Below, piece after piece: positions 6,794 through 13,055 of a DNA stretch of 30,012 nt (position 1 is its first letter; every line of letters starts with the position of its first letter). A program made the translations under genes and the position numbers. Location of the stretch: positions 1 through 30,012 of IMG/VR virus record IMGVR_UViG_3300044678_002033; one strand, 5' to 3'. Below the pieces are notes generated by a model that saw only the letters and a program-made list of their open reading frames with translations, did no database searches and was not told the origin of the DNA. This DNA is from a virus.

Positions 6794-6936
6794 CGTTGGT
6801 CGCCCGCTGCCGTGGCGGGAGGGAAAAACGCCGGATGGTCAGTCAGACTTCCCGTCGTTACAACGCCACTGACGGGCTGGGCCTGCCGGTCCACGGTGAT
6901 GAGTCGTGGTTTGGGCCTCCGGCCAGGCCGCCGTGA

Positions 6937-7713
6937 TCACTCCCCGTCGTGGCCGTCGCCGGCCTCGACGAAGGCGCCGACCGGGGGCGCGGAGAACATC
7001 CGCTTCAGCGGCTCGACGTAGATGCGTCGCGCCACCTCACCCTGCTCCTCGCTGACCTGGCCGACGACGCGAGGGACGATGAGGCTGTACGGCTGGCCGC
7101 CGCTGCTCTTCGCCTTCTCGAGTTTCAGCCCGATCACGCACTCGTAGTGGAACGAGGGCAGCCGCTTCTTCCACGGCAGGAAGCCTGCCAAGCTCCCCGG
7201 CCCGACGGTGACCAGGACCGGCCACACCTCGCCCTCCCGCAGGACGGCGACGATGCGGCTCTCCTTGCACCGCTTGCCGGCGCCCCCGCGGGCGCTCTTG
7301 AAGCCGAACTCGGGAGAGTTCGACAGCGCGATCCAGTCATAGCGACGGTCGCCGATGCGGTACTTCTCGAGCGCCTTCGGATCGATCGTCCCGAGGTCAT
7401 CCGACACGCGGTAGCCGACGAGGAGATCGTTCGTCACGATCACCGGCCGCTGGTCCGTCGGGTCGTCCTGGGGCCAGAGCACGCCACGGTTGGCGATGCA
7501 GACGCAGAGGCCGACGATCTCATCGACCGCTTCCTCGTTGCCGTTAACCGGCACCGACCACTTCGTGCCGCCGCCGGCCGGAGTTTTGACCCGCACGAGG
7601 TCTTGCTCCCGCATCGGCTCGCCCTCGAGGTTCGCCTCGATGATCCGCATCTGCCGACTGTCGGCCGCCAGGCCGGGGTAGTCGATCGTCTTCGTCGCAA
7701 TCGCAGTCGTCAT
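6937..7713 (-). CDS. Conserved phage replication-module protein, possible single-stranded DNA-binding function (258 aa)
   Basis: The start is taken as ATG 7713 (MTTAIATKT) because AAGGAG lies eight bases upstream; an in-frame ATG at 7737 lacks this. The product is beta-rich with segments GGTKWSVPVNGNEEAVDEIVG, here split as GGTKWSVPV (about 48-56) and EEAVDEIVG, then GAGKRCKESR, PVLVTVGPGSLAGF and VIGLKLEKAKSSGGQPYS. Proteins of this pattern (a KWxVP segment, later GKxCK, later LEK with GGxxYS) often sit beside phage primases, but I know of no proven role. The location in the replication module and beta-rich composition make a DNA-binding or SSB-like role plausible; this is inference. A hairpin in the leader exposes the Shine-Dalgarno and pairs the start codon. 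Confidence 0.6.
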   Translation of the reverse strand: MTTAIATKTIDYPGLAADSRQMRIIEANLEGEPMREQDLVRVKTPAGGGTKWSVPVNGNEEAVDEIVGLCVCIANRGVLWPQDDPTDQRPVIVTNDLLVGYRVSDDLGTIDPKALEKYRIGDRRYDWIALSNSPEFGFKSARGGAGKRCKESRIVAVLREGEVWPVLVTVGPGSLAGFLPWKKRLPSFHYECVIGLKLEKAKSSGGQPYSLIVPRVVGQVSEEQGEVARRIYVEPLKRMFSAPPVGAFVEAGDGHDGE

Positions 7714-7730
7714 GCTTTTCTCCTTGCATG
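7711..7730 (-). promoter_or_regulatory. Leader hairpin with the GGA Shine-Dalgarno in the loop and start codon in the stem
   Basis: On the minus strand CATGC (7730-7726) pairs perfectly with GCATG (7715-7711), which includes the start codon. The ten-base loop AAGGAGAAAA holds the Shine-Dalgarno. This is one of several GGA-in-loop leaders in this phage that could be CsrA targets. Five pairs could occur by chance, so the call is tentative. Confidence 0.35.
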
Positions 7731-7748
7731 TAGACAATCAAACCAGCG

Positions 7749-8240
7749 TCACCGTGACGCATTTCGGTGAAGCACAAACTCCCACCGAATCTTTTGGGCG
7801 TTGGCCTGTGTCGGCCGACGCGGGCGGCTCTTGCAAGACCACTCACTTGCACGCCTGCGTCCAGCAATGACCCATCCAGCAGCCGCGTAAATCGTCCCCG
7901 TGTGAACCGAGGTGTCTTGGTAGCTGACGAGCTTGTTGATGTGCGGCAGTTCAGCGCTGATCAAGTTCCGCATCACACGCAGCACTCTGCTGGCCGTGTT
8001 CTTTGGAGCATCGTCGGAGATTGCGAATCGGCGCAGTTCTAGCGTCCTTCCGTCGTTGAGCATCCTCGCGACCGGCGAAGTCCAGACGGCCGCCGCATAG
8101 GCGATTCCATCCAGCGACGCCGAGTAACAGACGTAGTCGCTGTTGCGGTAAATGTTTGACCGATCAATCACCGGGAGCCTGCTGTGCCACTTCCTGACCA
8201 ACTCACAAGCAAACAAGACCGCACACCTATCAACCTTCAA
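7749..8240 (-). CDS. GNAT-fold acyltransferase resembling phage Mu Mom; possible DNA modification enzyme
   Basis: The conserved core contains LVRKWHSRLP near the N-terminus, then LELRRFAISDDAPKNTASR, LVSYQDTSVHTGTIY and AAAGWV. This order (WH-S-x-x-P, E-L-x-R-x-x-x-x-D-x-x-P-x-N-T-x-S, then S-Y-x-D and G-x-I-Y-x-A) is what I recall for the Mom-like branch of the GNAT superfamily; Mu Mom modifies adenine in DNA to protect it from restriction. Acyl-CoA acetyltransferase activity on another substrate is the alternative. The start is uncertain: no ATG fits. TTG at 8240 is chosen because the frame further upstream reads through a tRNA gene; TTG at 8216 is also possible. Neither has a clear Shine-Dalgarno. 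Base composition is somewhat lower in GC than the flanks. Confidence 0.6.
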   Translation of the reverse strand: MKVDRCAVLFACELVRKWHSRLPVIDRSNIYRNSDYVCYSASLDGIAYAAAVWTSPVARMLNDGRTLELRRFAISDDAPKNTASRVLRVMRNLISAELPHINKLVSYQDTSVHTGTIYAAAGWVIAGRRRASEWSCKSRPRRPTQANAQKIRWEFVLHRNASR

Positions 8241-8244
8241 CTGA

Positions 8245-8317
8245 AGCGCAGAGGTCGGACTCGAACCGCCCCCTCCCTCTTGGAATAGAGGGTGTGCCAC
8301 CCGGCCACTTTCTGCGC
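8245..8317 (-). tRNA. tRNA-like gene, probably tRNA-Gly(UCC), with an enlarged anticodon loop
   Basis: A perfect seven-pair acceptor stem (GCGCAGA at 8317-8311, TCTGCGC at 8252-8246) encloses a D-arm (GTG...CAC), an anticodon stem CCCTC/GAGGG and a T-loop TTCGAGT. The anticodon loop reads TATTCCAA, eight bases instead of seven; T-TCC-AA suggests U33, anticodon UCC and A37-A38. The T-stem is extended to six positions with one mismatch, and the variable loop is short. No CCA is encoded. It lies between two protein genes with 15 bases to the upstream one. These departures from the standard fold mean it may be a decayed or specialised tRNA. Confidence 0.6.
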
Positions 8318-8332
8318 GGTGTTCCACTGCAA

Positions 8333-8782
8333 TCACCCAACCGTGACATGACGCAGTCGGGGGGCAACGTGCTCCCCGACAAGACCAGAGAACGGGGTGC
8401 CTTCGGAGTGGGAGGAGCGGGCGTCCTTGCCCGCCTCCTTCGCCATCTCACGCAGGAGGCTCTTCAGCCGAGCGGTGTTGACGCTTTCCAACTGCTTCCA
8501 GCAGCCGGCAGCCTTCGCCGCTTCGATGACAGCCTCCTTCCGGTCCTCCGTAACCGACATGAAGTGGTCGAACTCGACCCTCCACGACCTCCCTGCAACC
8601 CTGACTCCGTCCAGGCGTTGTGTCGTCATCTCCTCGACGGCCAGCGACTCGAGGTGCTGGCGGCGAGCCTTAAGTTGGTCGATGCGGTCATTGGCCTCGA
8701 CCATCTGTTTGTCGATGGCGGCGATTTCAGCGAGCACGGTCGAGAGCGTGCTGTCTGTGCTTGTAGCCTGTGATGAGTTCAT
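8333..8782 (-). CDS. Phage protein with N-terminal coiled coil, function unknown (149 aa)
   Basis: Residues about 15-55 (TVLAEIAAIDKQMVEANDRI and the following Lys/Arg-rich stretch) form a predicted coiled coil. The middle has GRSWRVEFDHFMSVTEDRKE and AAKAAGCWKQLESVNTARLK, and the end reads PFSGLVGEHVAPRLR. The order of a GRSxRV strand, a VNTxRL segment and a terminal GLVGExVxPRL recurs in small phage proteins, but I know of no function. Its start lies 56 bases inside the 3' end of the SNF2 helicase gene, in another frame, with AAGGAAG about nine bases upstream. A part in replication or DNA handling is suggested only by position. Confidence 0.65.
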   Translation of the reverse strand: MNSSQATSTDSTLSTVLAEIAAIDKQMVEANDRIDQLKARRQHLESLAVEEMTTQRLDGVRVAGRSWRVEFDHFMSVTEDRKEAVIEAAKAAGCWKQLESVNTARLKSLLREMAKEAGKDARSSHSEGTPFSGLVGEHVAPRLRHVTVG

Positions 8783-10112
8783 TCACGACTTCCTTGCGTT
8801 CACGAAGTGCCGCATAGACCCGGCCGTCCACGGTGGATCGGCCGCTGATCGTTGCGACAAGGTGGTAGATGACGGTCTTCGCCGTCTGGCCTGGGCGGTG
8901 CAACCGCGCGACGGCCTGCTCATATTCCGCGAGGCTGTAGCCGAGGCTGTAGAACCAGCAGTAGGCCGCCCGCGTCAGGTCGATGCCAATGCCGCCCGAC
9001 TGAATCTGCGCGACGAGAACAGATGTCTGTGCTTGCTGCCAATCGGCCAGTTCGTTGCGGTCGCCAGACAGTTCGCTGACCTTCCGCCCCAGAGCCTCGG
9101 CGACGCTCTTCGCCGCCTCGATGTCGCTTTTGAACCGGCAAAAAATCACTACTGGCTCCGACGCGGGCAAGTCCTCCAGCATATCACACAGCATCTTCGC
9201 CTTGGCCGGATGCTCGTCGATCCTGGTGGCCGTCTTCTCGTCGTCGAACCGGACGTAGCCGCCGCAGATTTGCTGGAGACGGAGAAGCTGCACCAGGGCG
9301 TTGGTCGGCGTCACCGTGCCAGCGTCGCACACCGCACAGAACTCGTTCTCGACCTCTCGGTAGAGGCTTGACTCCTGCGGCGACAGGTCGCAGGCGACGT
9401 CGTGGAACGAGATCGGCGGGAGGTCGATGACGTCGGTGGTGCGAACGTAGTGCGTCGTGGCCGCGATCTTCTTGTTGGCCTGGGACAGATTCTTGAATCC
9501 GACCACGAACTTCTGCGGCCCGTTGGCGAAGACGGCGTAGTTGGCCTTGTGGAGCGTGTATGACGACCCAAAAGTGGTACAGTCCGGCGCCTCGACGGCC
9601 CGGTAGATCGCCCAGGCGTCCAGGATCGAATGCGGGATCAGCGTGCCGGTGAGGCCCAGGCGCCGAGACGTCGGGTTGGCCTTCACCATCTTGGCCGCCC
9701 AGCGGCTCGCCACGCCAGTGGCACTCTTCAGGCGGTGAATCTCGTCCCACACGAAGCAGTCCCACCGAGCCTTTTCGACGCTCTTGAGCCGCCAGACGCT
9801 CTCGTAATTGCAGATGACGAGCACCGGCGAGGTGTCGGCCAGGGCCGAGACGACGGCCTTGTCCTTCGCAGCCGATCCGTTCTGCTCGAGCGCGATGACG
9901 CGGAGTTCAGGGAACCAGAGGCCCGCCTGCTTCACCCAGGCCGGAATCACGGCCTTCGGACAGCAGACGAGCGTTCGGTTCGCGCCGAGCCGGCGCAGAT
10001 ACTCAAGCGCCGTCCGCGTCTTGCCGCTGCCCATGCCGTGATGGAGCAGGGCCGCTTGGCGGTCGAGCGCCCAGCGAATCGCTTCCTCTTGATGCTGCCA
10101 AAGCCAACGCAC
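8727..10112 (-). CDS. SNF2-family superfamily 2 DNA helicase/translocase
   Basis: The 461-residue protein carries Walker A GMGSGKT (26-32), motif Ia CPKAVIPAW, motif II DEIH (123-126), motif III LTGT (154-157), a VIFCRFKSDIEAAKSV segment beginning the second RecA-like lobe, motif V GGIGIDLTRA and motif VI AVARLHRPGQT (about 400-410). The HRxGQT ending is typical of SNF2-type ATPases, which translocate on double-stranded DNA. Phage SNF2 helicases are common in replication modules; precise roles are mostly unproven. The start is GTG at 10112 with GGAGGAA five bases upstream, but that Shine-Dalgarno is inside a 10-pair hairpin. The gene overlaps the following one by 56 bases. Confidence 0.92.
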   Translation of the reverse strand: MRWLWQHQEEAIRWALDRQAALLHHGMGSGKTRTALEYLRRLGANRTLVCCPKAVIPAWVKQAGLWFPELRVIALEQNGSAAKDKAVVSALADTSPVLVICNYESVWRLKSVEKARWDCFVWDEIHRLKSATGVASRWAAKMVKANPTSRRLGLTGTLIPHSILDAWAIYRAVEAPDCTTFGSSYTLHKANYAVFANGPQKFVVGFKNLSQANKKIAATTHYVRTTDVIDLPPISFHDVACDLSPQESSLYREVENEFCAVCDAGTVTPTNALVQLLRLQQICGGYVRFDDEKTATRIDEHPAKAKMLCDMLEDLPASEPVVIFCRFKSDIEAAKSVAEALGRKVSELSGDRNELADWQQAQTSVLVAQIQSGGIGIDLTRAAYCWFYSLGYSLAEYEQAVARLHRPGQTAKTVIYHLVATISGRSTVDGRVYAALRERKEVVNELITGYKHRQHALDRAR

Positions 10113-10114
10113 GG

Positions 10115-10144
10115 CATTCCTCCATCCATGAGCGTGGAGGAATG
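10115..10144 (-). promoter_or_regulatory. Ten-pair hairpin covering the SNF2 helicase Shine-Dalgarno, with GGA in its loop
   Basis: On the minus strand CATTCCTCCA (10144-10135) and TGGAGGAATG (10124-10115) pair perfectly around the loop CGCTCATGGA. The second arm contains the GGAGGAA Shine-Dalgarno, and the loop contains its own GGA. The stem would block ribosome binding unless melted or bound. An RNA-binding regulator such as the phage CsrA could act here; that is inference. Confidence 0.55.
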
Positions 10145-10170
10145 TATCGGGCCGATAGGCTACGAGTCAA
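10143..10170 (-). promoter_or_regulatory. Weak candidate promoter for the SNF2 helicase and downstream early genes
   Basis: On the minus strand TTGACT (10170-10165) is separated by 16 bases from GATACA (10148-10143). The first hexamer is close to the sigma-70 -35 consensus; the second matches the -10 consensus only in part. The -35 overlaps the stop codon of the HTH gene. Host promoter consensus is unknown, so this is only a candidate. Confidence 0.22.
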
Positions 10171-10733
10171 GAGACTTTCTTTCGGGGCCGTCCCGGCTTC
10201 TTGCCGGCGGCCTCGAGCGCCCGCATCTCCTTGACGTTCTCCTGGCACGAACGCCGCGAGATGATGAAGACCTTGGACCCCGTCTTGCCCCGTGGATTCC
10301 ACGGCTTGCGGCCGACGACCTTGCCGCTGGCGATGAGCCGCGGGATGAGGGTTTGGTGGACACAGAGGATTTTCGCCGCCTCGGCCATGCCGATGGCGTC
10401 GGCGAAGACGATCGGCGCCTTCACCGCCTTCAGGTGCCGCAGGGCGTCGGGGCGTGTGTGAAGCCACGAGCGTGGCCGACGCTCCGTCTTGCCGCCCGCC
10501 GCCCGAAACCGCTCGTCGTAGTCCTGGTAGTTGGCCTCACACTCGGCCCCGTCATAGATCGCGTAGGTGCGGCTGGGGTCGTCGGAGTAGAGCGAGCCTG
10601 TGACGAGGTGGGACGTCAACTGCCCCTTCTCGACCATCCTGGCCGGCTGTGTCCAGTGGATGCCAAGGATGCCGGCGGCCTCCGCAGAGCCGACGGCCTG
10701 GGCAAGATAGTCAACCTTTTTCGACTTCCCCAT
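10167..10733 (-). CDS. DNA-binding protein with two helix-turn-helix modules and a C-terminal AT-hook
   Basis: From ATG 10733 (MGKSKKVDYLAQA, with GGGAGCGG just upstream) the product is 188 residues. An HTH-like module near residues 12-45 (VGSAEAAGILGIHWTQPARM) is echoed by a second at about 110-145 (IGMAEAAKILCVHQTLIPRL); both share the pattern GxAEAAxILxxH followed by a recognition-helix candidate and PRL or PARM. The C-terminus KKPGRPRKK is a classic AT-hook minor-groove motif. The gene is divergent from the integrase operon across a 98-base gap, a common position for a phage repressor, excisionase or early regulator. The in-frame extension to 10847 covers that gap and lacks family-like sequence. 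Function is inferred. Confidence 0.75.
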   Translation of the reverse strand: MGKSKKVDYLAQAVGSAEAAGILGIHWTQPARMVEKGQLTSHLVTGSLYSDDPSRTYAIYDGAECEANYQDYDERFRAAGGKTERRPRSWLHTRPDALRHLKAVKAPIVFADAIGMAEAAKILCVHQTLIPRLIASGKVVGRKPWNPRGKTGSKVFIISRRSCQENVKEMRALEAAGKKPGRPRKKVS

Positions 10734-10753
10734 TTTTCCCGCTCCCTGTGGAC

Positions 10754-10782
10754 TTGACCTGTAGTGGAGGATAGGGGATTCT
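10754..10782 (+). promoter_or_regulatory. Candidate promoter for the plus-strand integrase operon
   Basis: TTGACC (10754-10759) is followed after 17 bases by GATTCT (10777-10782). Spacing is ideal and the -35 good, but the -10 matches TATAAT at only three positions. The element lies in the divergent region between the HTH gene and the plus-strand operon, 49 bases before the GTG at 10832. It overlaps the 12-base repeat CTTGACCTGTAG (10753-10764), which recurs at 25043-25054. Confidence 0.3.
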
Positions 10783-10831
10783 AGGGGGCGGAAGGAAGCA
10801 GGACGCACAAACCCGCGGAAAGGAGGCCGGT

Positions 10832-11041
10832 GTGGGACAGCGGACATTTACGGTTCTGGTCGAGTGGGAGGACGGAGAGGTGTGTGACGCCGACGAGTTC
10901 GTGGTCATGGCAAAGTCTGCCGTCGAGGCAAAGAGTATCGCTCGTGCCATGTGGTCTGCGACCATCGGTGCCGAGTACCCCTCGTGCCGGGCGGAAAAAT
11001 TGTTGATTCTCACGAAACGCATGATGCGCTCGTTTGCCTAA
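10832..11041 (+). CDS. Small acidic phage protein upstream of the integrase, function unknown (69 aa)
   Basis: GTG at 10832 is preceded by a full-strength Shine-Dalgarno, AAAGGAGG, five bases upstream, which makes translation likely. The product starts MGQRTFTVLVEWEDGEVCD, a beta-hairpin-like acidic segment, continues with SAVEAKSIARAMW, a helix, and ends with a basic tail. No family is recognised; the beta-beta-alpha pattern occurs in many small phage proteins. It is co-directional with the integrase, 39 bases ahead of it, on the only plus-strand operon in the window, so a role in integration, excision or lysogeny is possible but not shown. Confidence 0.7.
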   Translation: MGQRTFTVLVEWEDGEVCDADEFVVMAKSAVEAKSIARAMWSATIGAEYPSCRAEKLLILTKRMMRSFA

Positions 11042-11080
11042 TCGCATGGATGTGGTACTCCATTTTGAGGAGACACCACC

Positions 11081-11935
11081 TTGACGCTGCAACAACTTTT
11101 GAACGATGTGTACGCTCCTCTGAAGGGGATTAGCGACAGGACGATTCGGCTCTACGGAATGACGATTGGGAAGTATCAAGAGTTTCTCGGCGGCGTCGAG
11201 CCGACCGTCGAGCAACACCTTGATGAACTGGAACTCGCCAAGTTCCTGGCCTGGCGTTTGCGGACTCGGTCTGTTGGGACAGCGGCGAAAGACCGCGCCC
11301 AGTTGCACGCGCTCGCCGAGTTCGCCGCCCGCCGTGGCCTCTGCCCCTGGCCGCAGATGCGCACGATCCGCGTGCCGGAGCGTGTGCCTCGAGCGTGGCT
11401 CATCGACGAGTTCAGGAAACTCCTCGTCGCCTGCGATGGCGAGCAAGGAGAAATCTGCGGCGTGCCGGCGGCTCTCTGGTTCCGCAGCATCCTCCAGACC
11501 GCGTACTGGACGGGCGAGCGGATCGGCGGCCTGCTGGCGCTCGAGTGGTCAGACGTCGAGCCGCAGGCGGTGATCTTCCGCGCCGAGGGCCGGAAGGGGC
11601 AGCGAGCCGACATCTATCGGCCGATTCCACTAGAGTGCTACGAGGCCGTCATGGCGACGAAGACGAAGCGGAAGATCGTCTTCGATTGGGATCGCAGCTA
11701 TACCCTCATCTGGCACCGCCTCGGCCGCATCTGTGAGCGTGCGGGCCTGCCGAATGACCGGATGAGCAAGTTTCACCGCGTCAGGAAGACGTCGGCATCC
11801 TACTACGCTGCGGCCGGCGGCGACCCGCAGACGCTGATGGGACACTCAAGTCCGGCCGTCACGAGGAAGTACCTGGACCCGAGGATCGTGCGGCCCGACA
11901 CGAACGCACCCGATGTCCTGCCGAAAGTCAGTTAG
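11081..11935 (+). CDS. int: Tyrosine recombinase (phage integrase)
   Basis: The 284-residue protein has an N-terminal SAM-like core-binding domain (about 1-95) and a C-terminal catalytic domain. Catalytic residues appear in order: Arg147 in TGERIGG, Lys172 in GRKGQ, His232 and Arg235 in FHRVRKTSASYY, His255 in LMGHSS, and the nucleophile Tyr264 in RKYLDP. Tyrosine integrases cut and rejoin phage and host att sites. There is no long arm-binding N-terminal domain, so this is a compact recombinase. The start is TTG at 11081 with GAGGAG about eight bases upstream; the frame is closed by TGA at 11066. Its 3' end overlaps the convergent minus-strand gene by eight bases. The att site was not identified. 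Presence of an integrase indicates a temperate phage. Confidence 0.93.
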   Translation: MTLQQLLNDVYAPLKGISDRTIRLYGMTIGKYQEFLGGVEPTVEQHLDELELAKFLAWRLRTRSVGTAAKDRAQLHALAEFAARRGLCPWPQMRTIRVPERVPRAWLIDEFRKLLVACDGEQGEICGVPAALWFRSILQTAYWTGERIGGLLALEWSDVEPQAVIFRAEGRKGQRADIYRPIPLECYEAVMATKTKRKIVFDWDRSYTLIWHRLGRICERAGLPNDRMSKFHRVRKTSASYYAAAGGDPQTLMGHSSPAVTRKYLDPRIVRPDTNAPDVLPKVS

Positions 11936-12209
11936 CCTCTGCCGGCAGCATCGCCGCGTACTGCTCGGCGGTGATCTCCTCAACGGCACCGCTGGTAATG
12001 AGTTGCGGGAGCATTTCGCTTGGCAGGTTGTAGGCGCAATACTCTGCCGAAATGCGTAGGTACACGCGCCCCAGAACGTCGCTCGGAAGGTCCGCCACTA
12101 GCGGCAGCGTCCGCGCGGTCTTCGTCGCCGCATTCGGATAGCCGTATGCGGCGTCCAACTGGGCGCAGATGCTTGCGTACACTGCGGGCGTGGAGCGGAA
12201 GTATCTCAT
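11928..12209 (-). CDS. Small phage protein at the end of the late operon, function unknown (93 aa)
   Basis: ATG at 12209 overlaps the TGA of the LamG-like gene (ATGA). The product begins MRYFRSTPAVYASICAQLD, has a central PLVADLPSDVLGRVYLRI segment and ends with an acidic helix, EEITAEQYAAMLPAEAN. It is predicted mostly helical with no membrane segment. No family is recognised. As the last gene of a chain of structural genes, and directly after a surface-type protein, it may be a tail accessory or chaperone-like protein; this is inference. Its end overlaps the convergent integrase gene. Confidence 0.65.
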   Translation of the reverse strand: MRYFRSTPAVYASICAQLDAAYGYPNAATKTARTLPLVADLPSDVLGRVYLRISAEYCAYNLPSEMLPQLITSGAVEEITAEQYAAMLPAEAN

Positions 12210-12985
12210 GCCACGGTGATGCCCCACTTGCGCCCGAGATACCGTTCAACCCGCAACCGCTGGGCGTCGGTGAGCACGCGGGGCCACACCAGTACCTCGC
12301 CGATCCAGCCGTCCAGCAGGTTCGCGCCGTTGCCGCCGCCGACAGAGACGGCCACGCTATCGGTGTCGGAGGTGTTACCGGCGGTCTGGAACGACGTGTT
12401 GCTGCCGGCGAGCGAACCCTCGGCGTAGACGAATGCGTCCGAGTTGGCGTAGTCAATTACGGCCGACGCGATCCTCGGATTGGTCGTCCCTGTGCCGTTT
12501 GCCCGGGCAAATGAATCGGCGTCCAGCCTGCGACCGCCAACCGACAAACTGTTGGCGACCGAAGCAATAGAACCGAGAGCCGCGCGGGCCTGCGTGGAAT
12601 TGGATCCAGACGAAAAGATTACGGCCGTATAGCCCAGCGAAATCGTGGACAGCGCGTCCCATTTGACGGCCGCGATGATCGTCGCCCCGCTCACGTTTCG
12701 CAGAAGCCCCAGCGTCGCGGCGTTGCCGAGCATCTCTTGCCCGCCCGTGTAGTCGAGGACGCGCCGGCCGTTCTGTGTGCGGTTCACCGCATTCGGCTGC
12801 GACGCGGCGGTCGCCTGCGCGACGTGCCGCCCGTTGCCCGACAGGTCGCGCCACTCGCTGACGGTGTTCCCGTTGAGCGTCAGGCTGCCGTCGTTGCTCG
12901 CGTCCAGCCACATGCCCAGATTGGGGATGGTGCGCGGGTCGAATCCGCTGGCTCTGGGCCGCAGCAGCCGGTTGTTCATCGCCAT
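12206..12985 (-). CDS. LamG/concanavalin A-like jelly-roll protein, probable virion surface or receptor-contact protein
   Basis: The 259-residue product (ATG 12985 chosen; ATG at 12979 also fits) begins with a short linker and then a lectin-like beta-sandwich: LGMWLDASNDGSL, VSEWRDLSGNGRHVAQATA, then repeated Ser/Thr/Gly-rich strands, and a closing GWIGEVLVWPRVLTDAQRLR segment followed by VERYLGRKWGI. The WxDLSGNGxH and closing EVLVW...LT...R...YL patterns are typical of LamG-like domains used for carbohydrate binding. In a phage this suggests a tail-tip or capsid surface protein binding host glycans, but placement at the end of the late region gives only indirect support. No signal peptide is seen. 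This domain arrangement is frequent in planctomycete sequences, which weakly suggests the host. Confidence 0.75.
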   Translation of the reverse strand: MAMNNRLLRPRASGFDPRTIPNLGMWLDASNDGSLTLNGNTVSEWRDLSGNGRHVAQATAASQPNAVNRTQNGRRVLDYTGGQEMLGNAATLGLLRNVSGATIIAAVKWDALSTISLGYTAVIFSSGSNSTQARAALGSIASVANSLSVGGRRLDADSFARANGTGTTNPRIASAVIDYANSDAFVYAEGSLAGSNTSFQTAGNTSDTDSVAVSVGGGNGANLLDGWIGEVLVWPRVLTDAQRLRVERYLGRKWGITVA

Positions 12986-12989
12986 GTGG

Positions 12990-13052
12990 TTATTTCCGCA
13001 GTGCCAGCACAAATACCGCGACGATCAGCAGGATCAGCAGCGTGTGTTCCAC
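12990..13052 (-). CDS. Twenty-residue single-span membrane peptide
   Basis: GTG at 13052 opens a frame encoding a hydrophobic peptide of 20 residues that starts MEHTLLILLIV and ends ALRK, with TAA at 12990. The hydrophobic core covers about residues 4-17, and the positive end suggests an N-out, C-in orientation. The gene fits snugly between its neighbours: three bases after the holin-like gene stop and four bases before the LamG start, with a GGGAG motif upstream. That packing supports real translation despite its size. It could be a lysis or holin-modulating peptide; no homologue is recognised. Confidence 0.45.
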   Translation of the reverse strand: MEHTLLILLIVAVFVLALRK

Positions 13053-13055
13053 GGC

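Noticed and set aside
6802-6819. Second small hairpin CCCGC/GCGGG as a terminator
   Set aside because: Five pairs only, and no T-run follows on the transcribed strand.
6667-6894. Minus-strand frame of 75 codons in the gap upstream of the DUF3223 gene
   Set aside because: It crosses the 14-pair hairpin and continues inside the DUF3223 gene in another frame, with no Shine-Dalgarno and no recognisable sequence.
8241-8336. N-terminal extension of the Mom-like protein to an ATG at 8336
   Set aside because: The added residues are the translation of the tRNA gene, which has a perfect acceptor stem. Family similarity begins after it.
9630-10757. Plus-strand frame spanning the SNF2 and HTH genes
   Set aside because: It covers two unrelated minus genes and their gap, and shows only Arg/Pro/Leu-biased translation.
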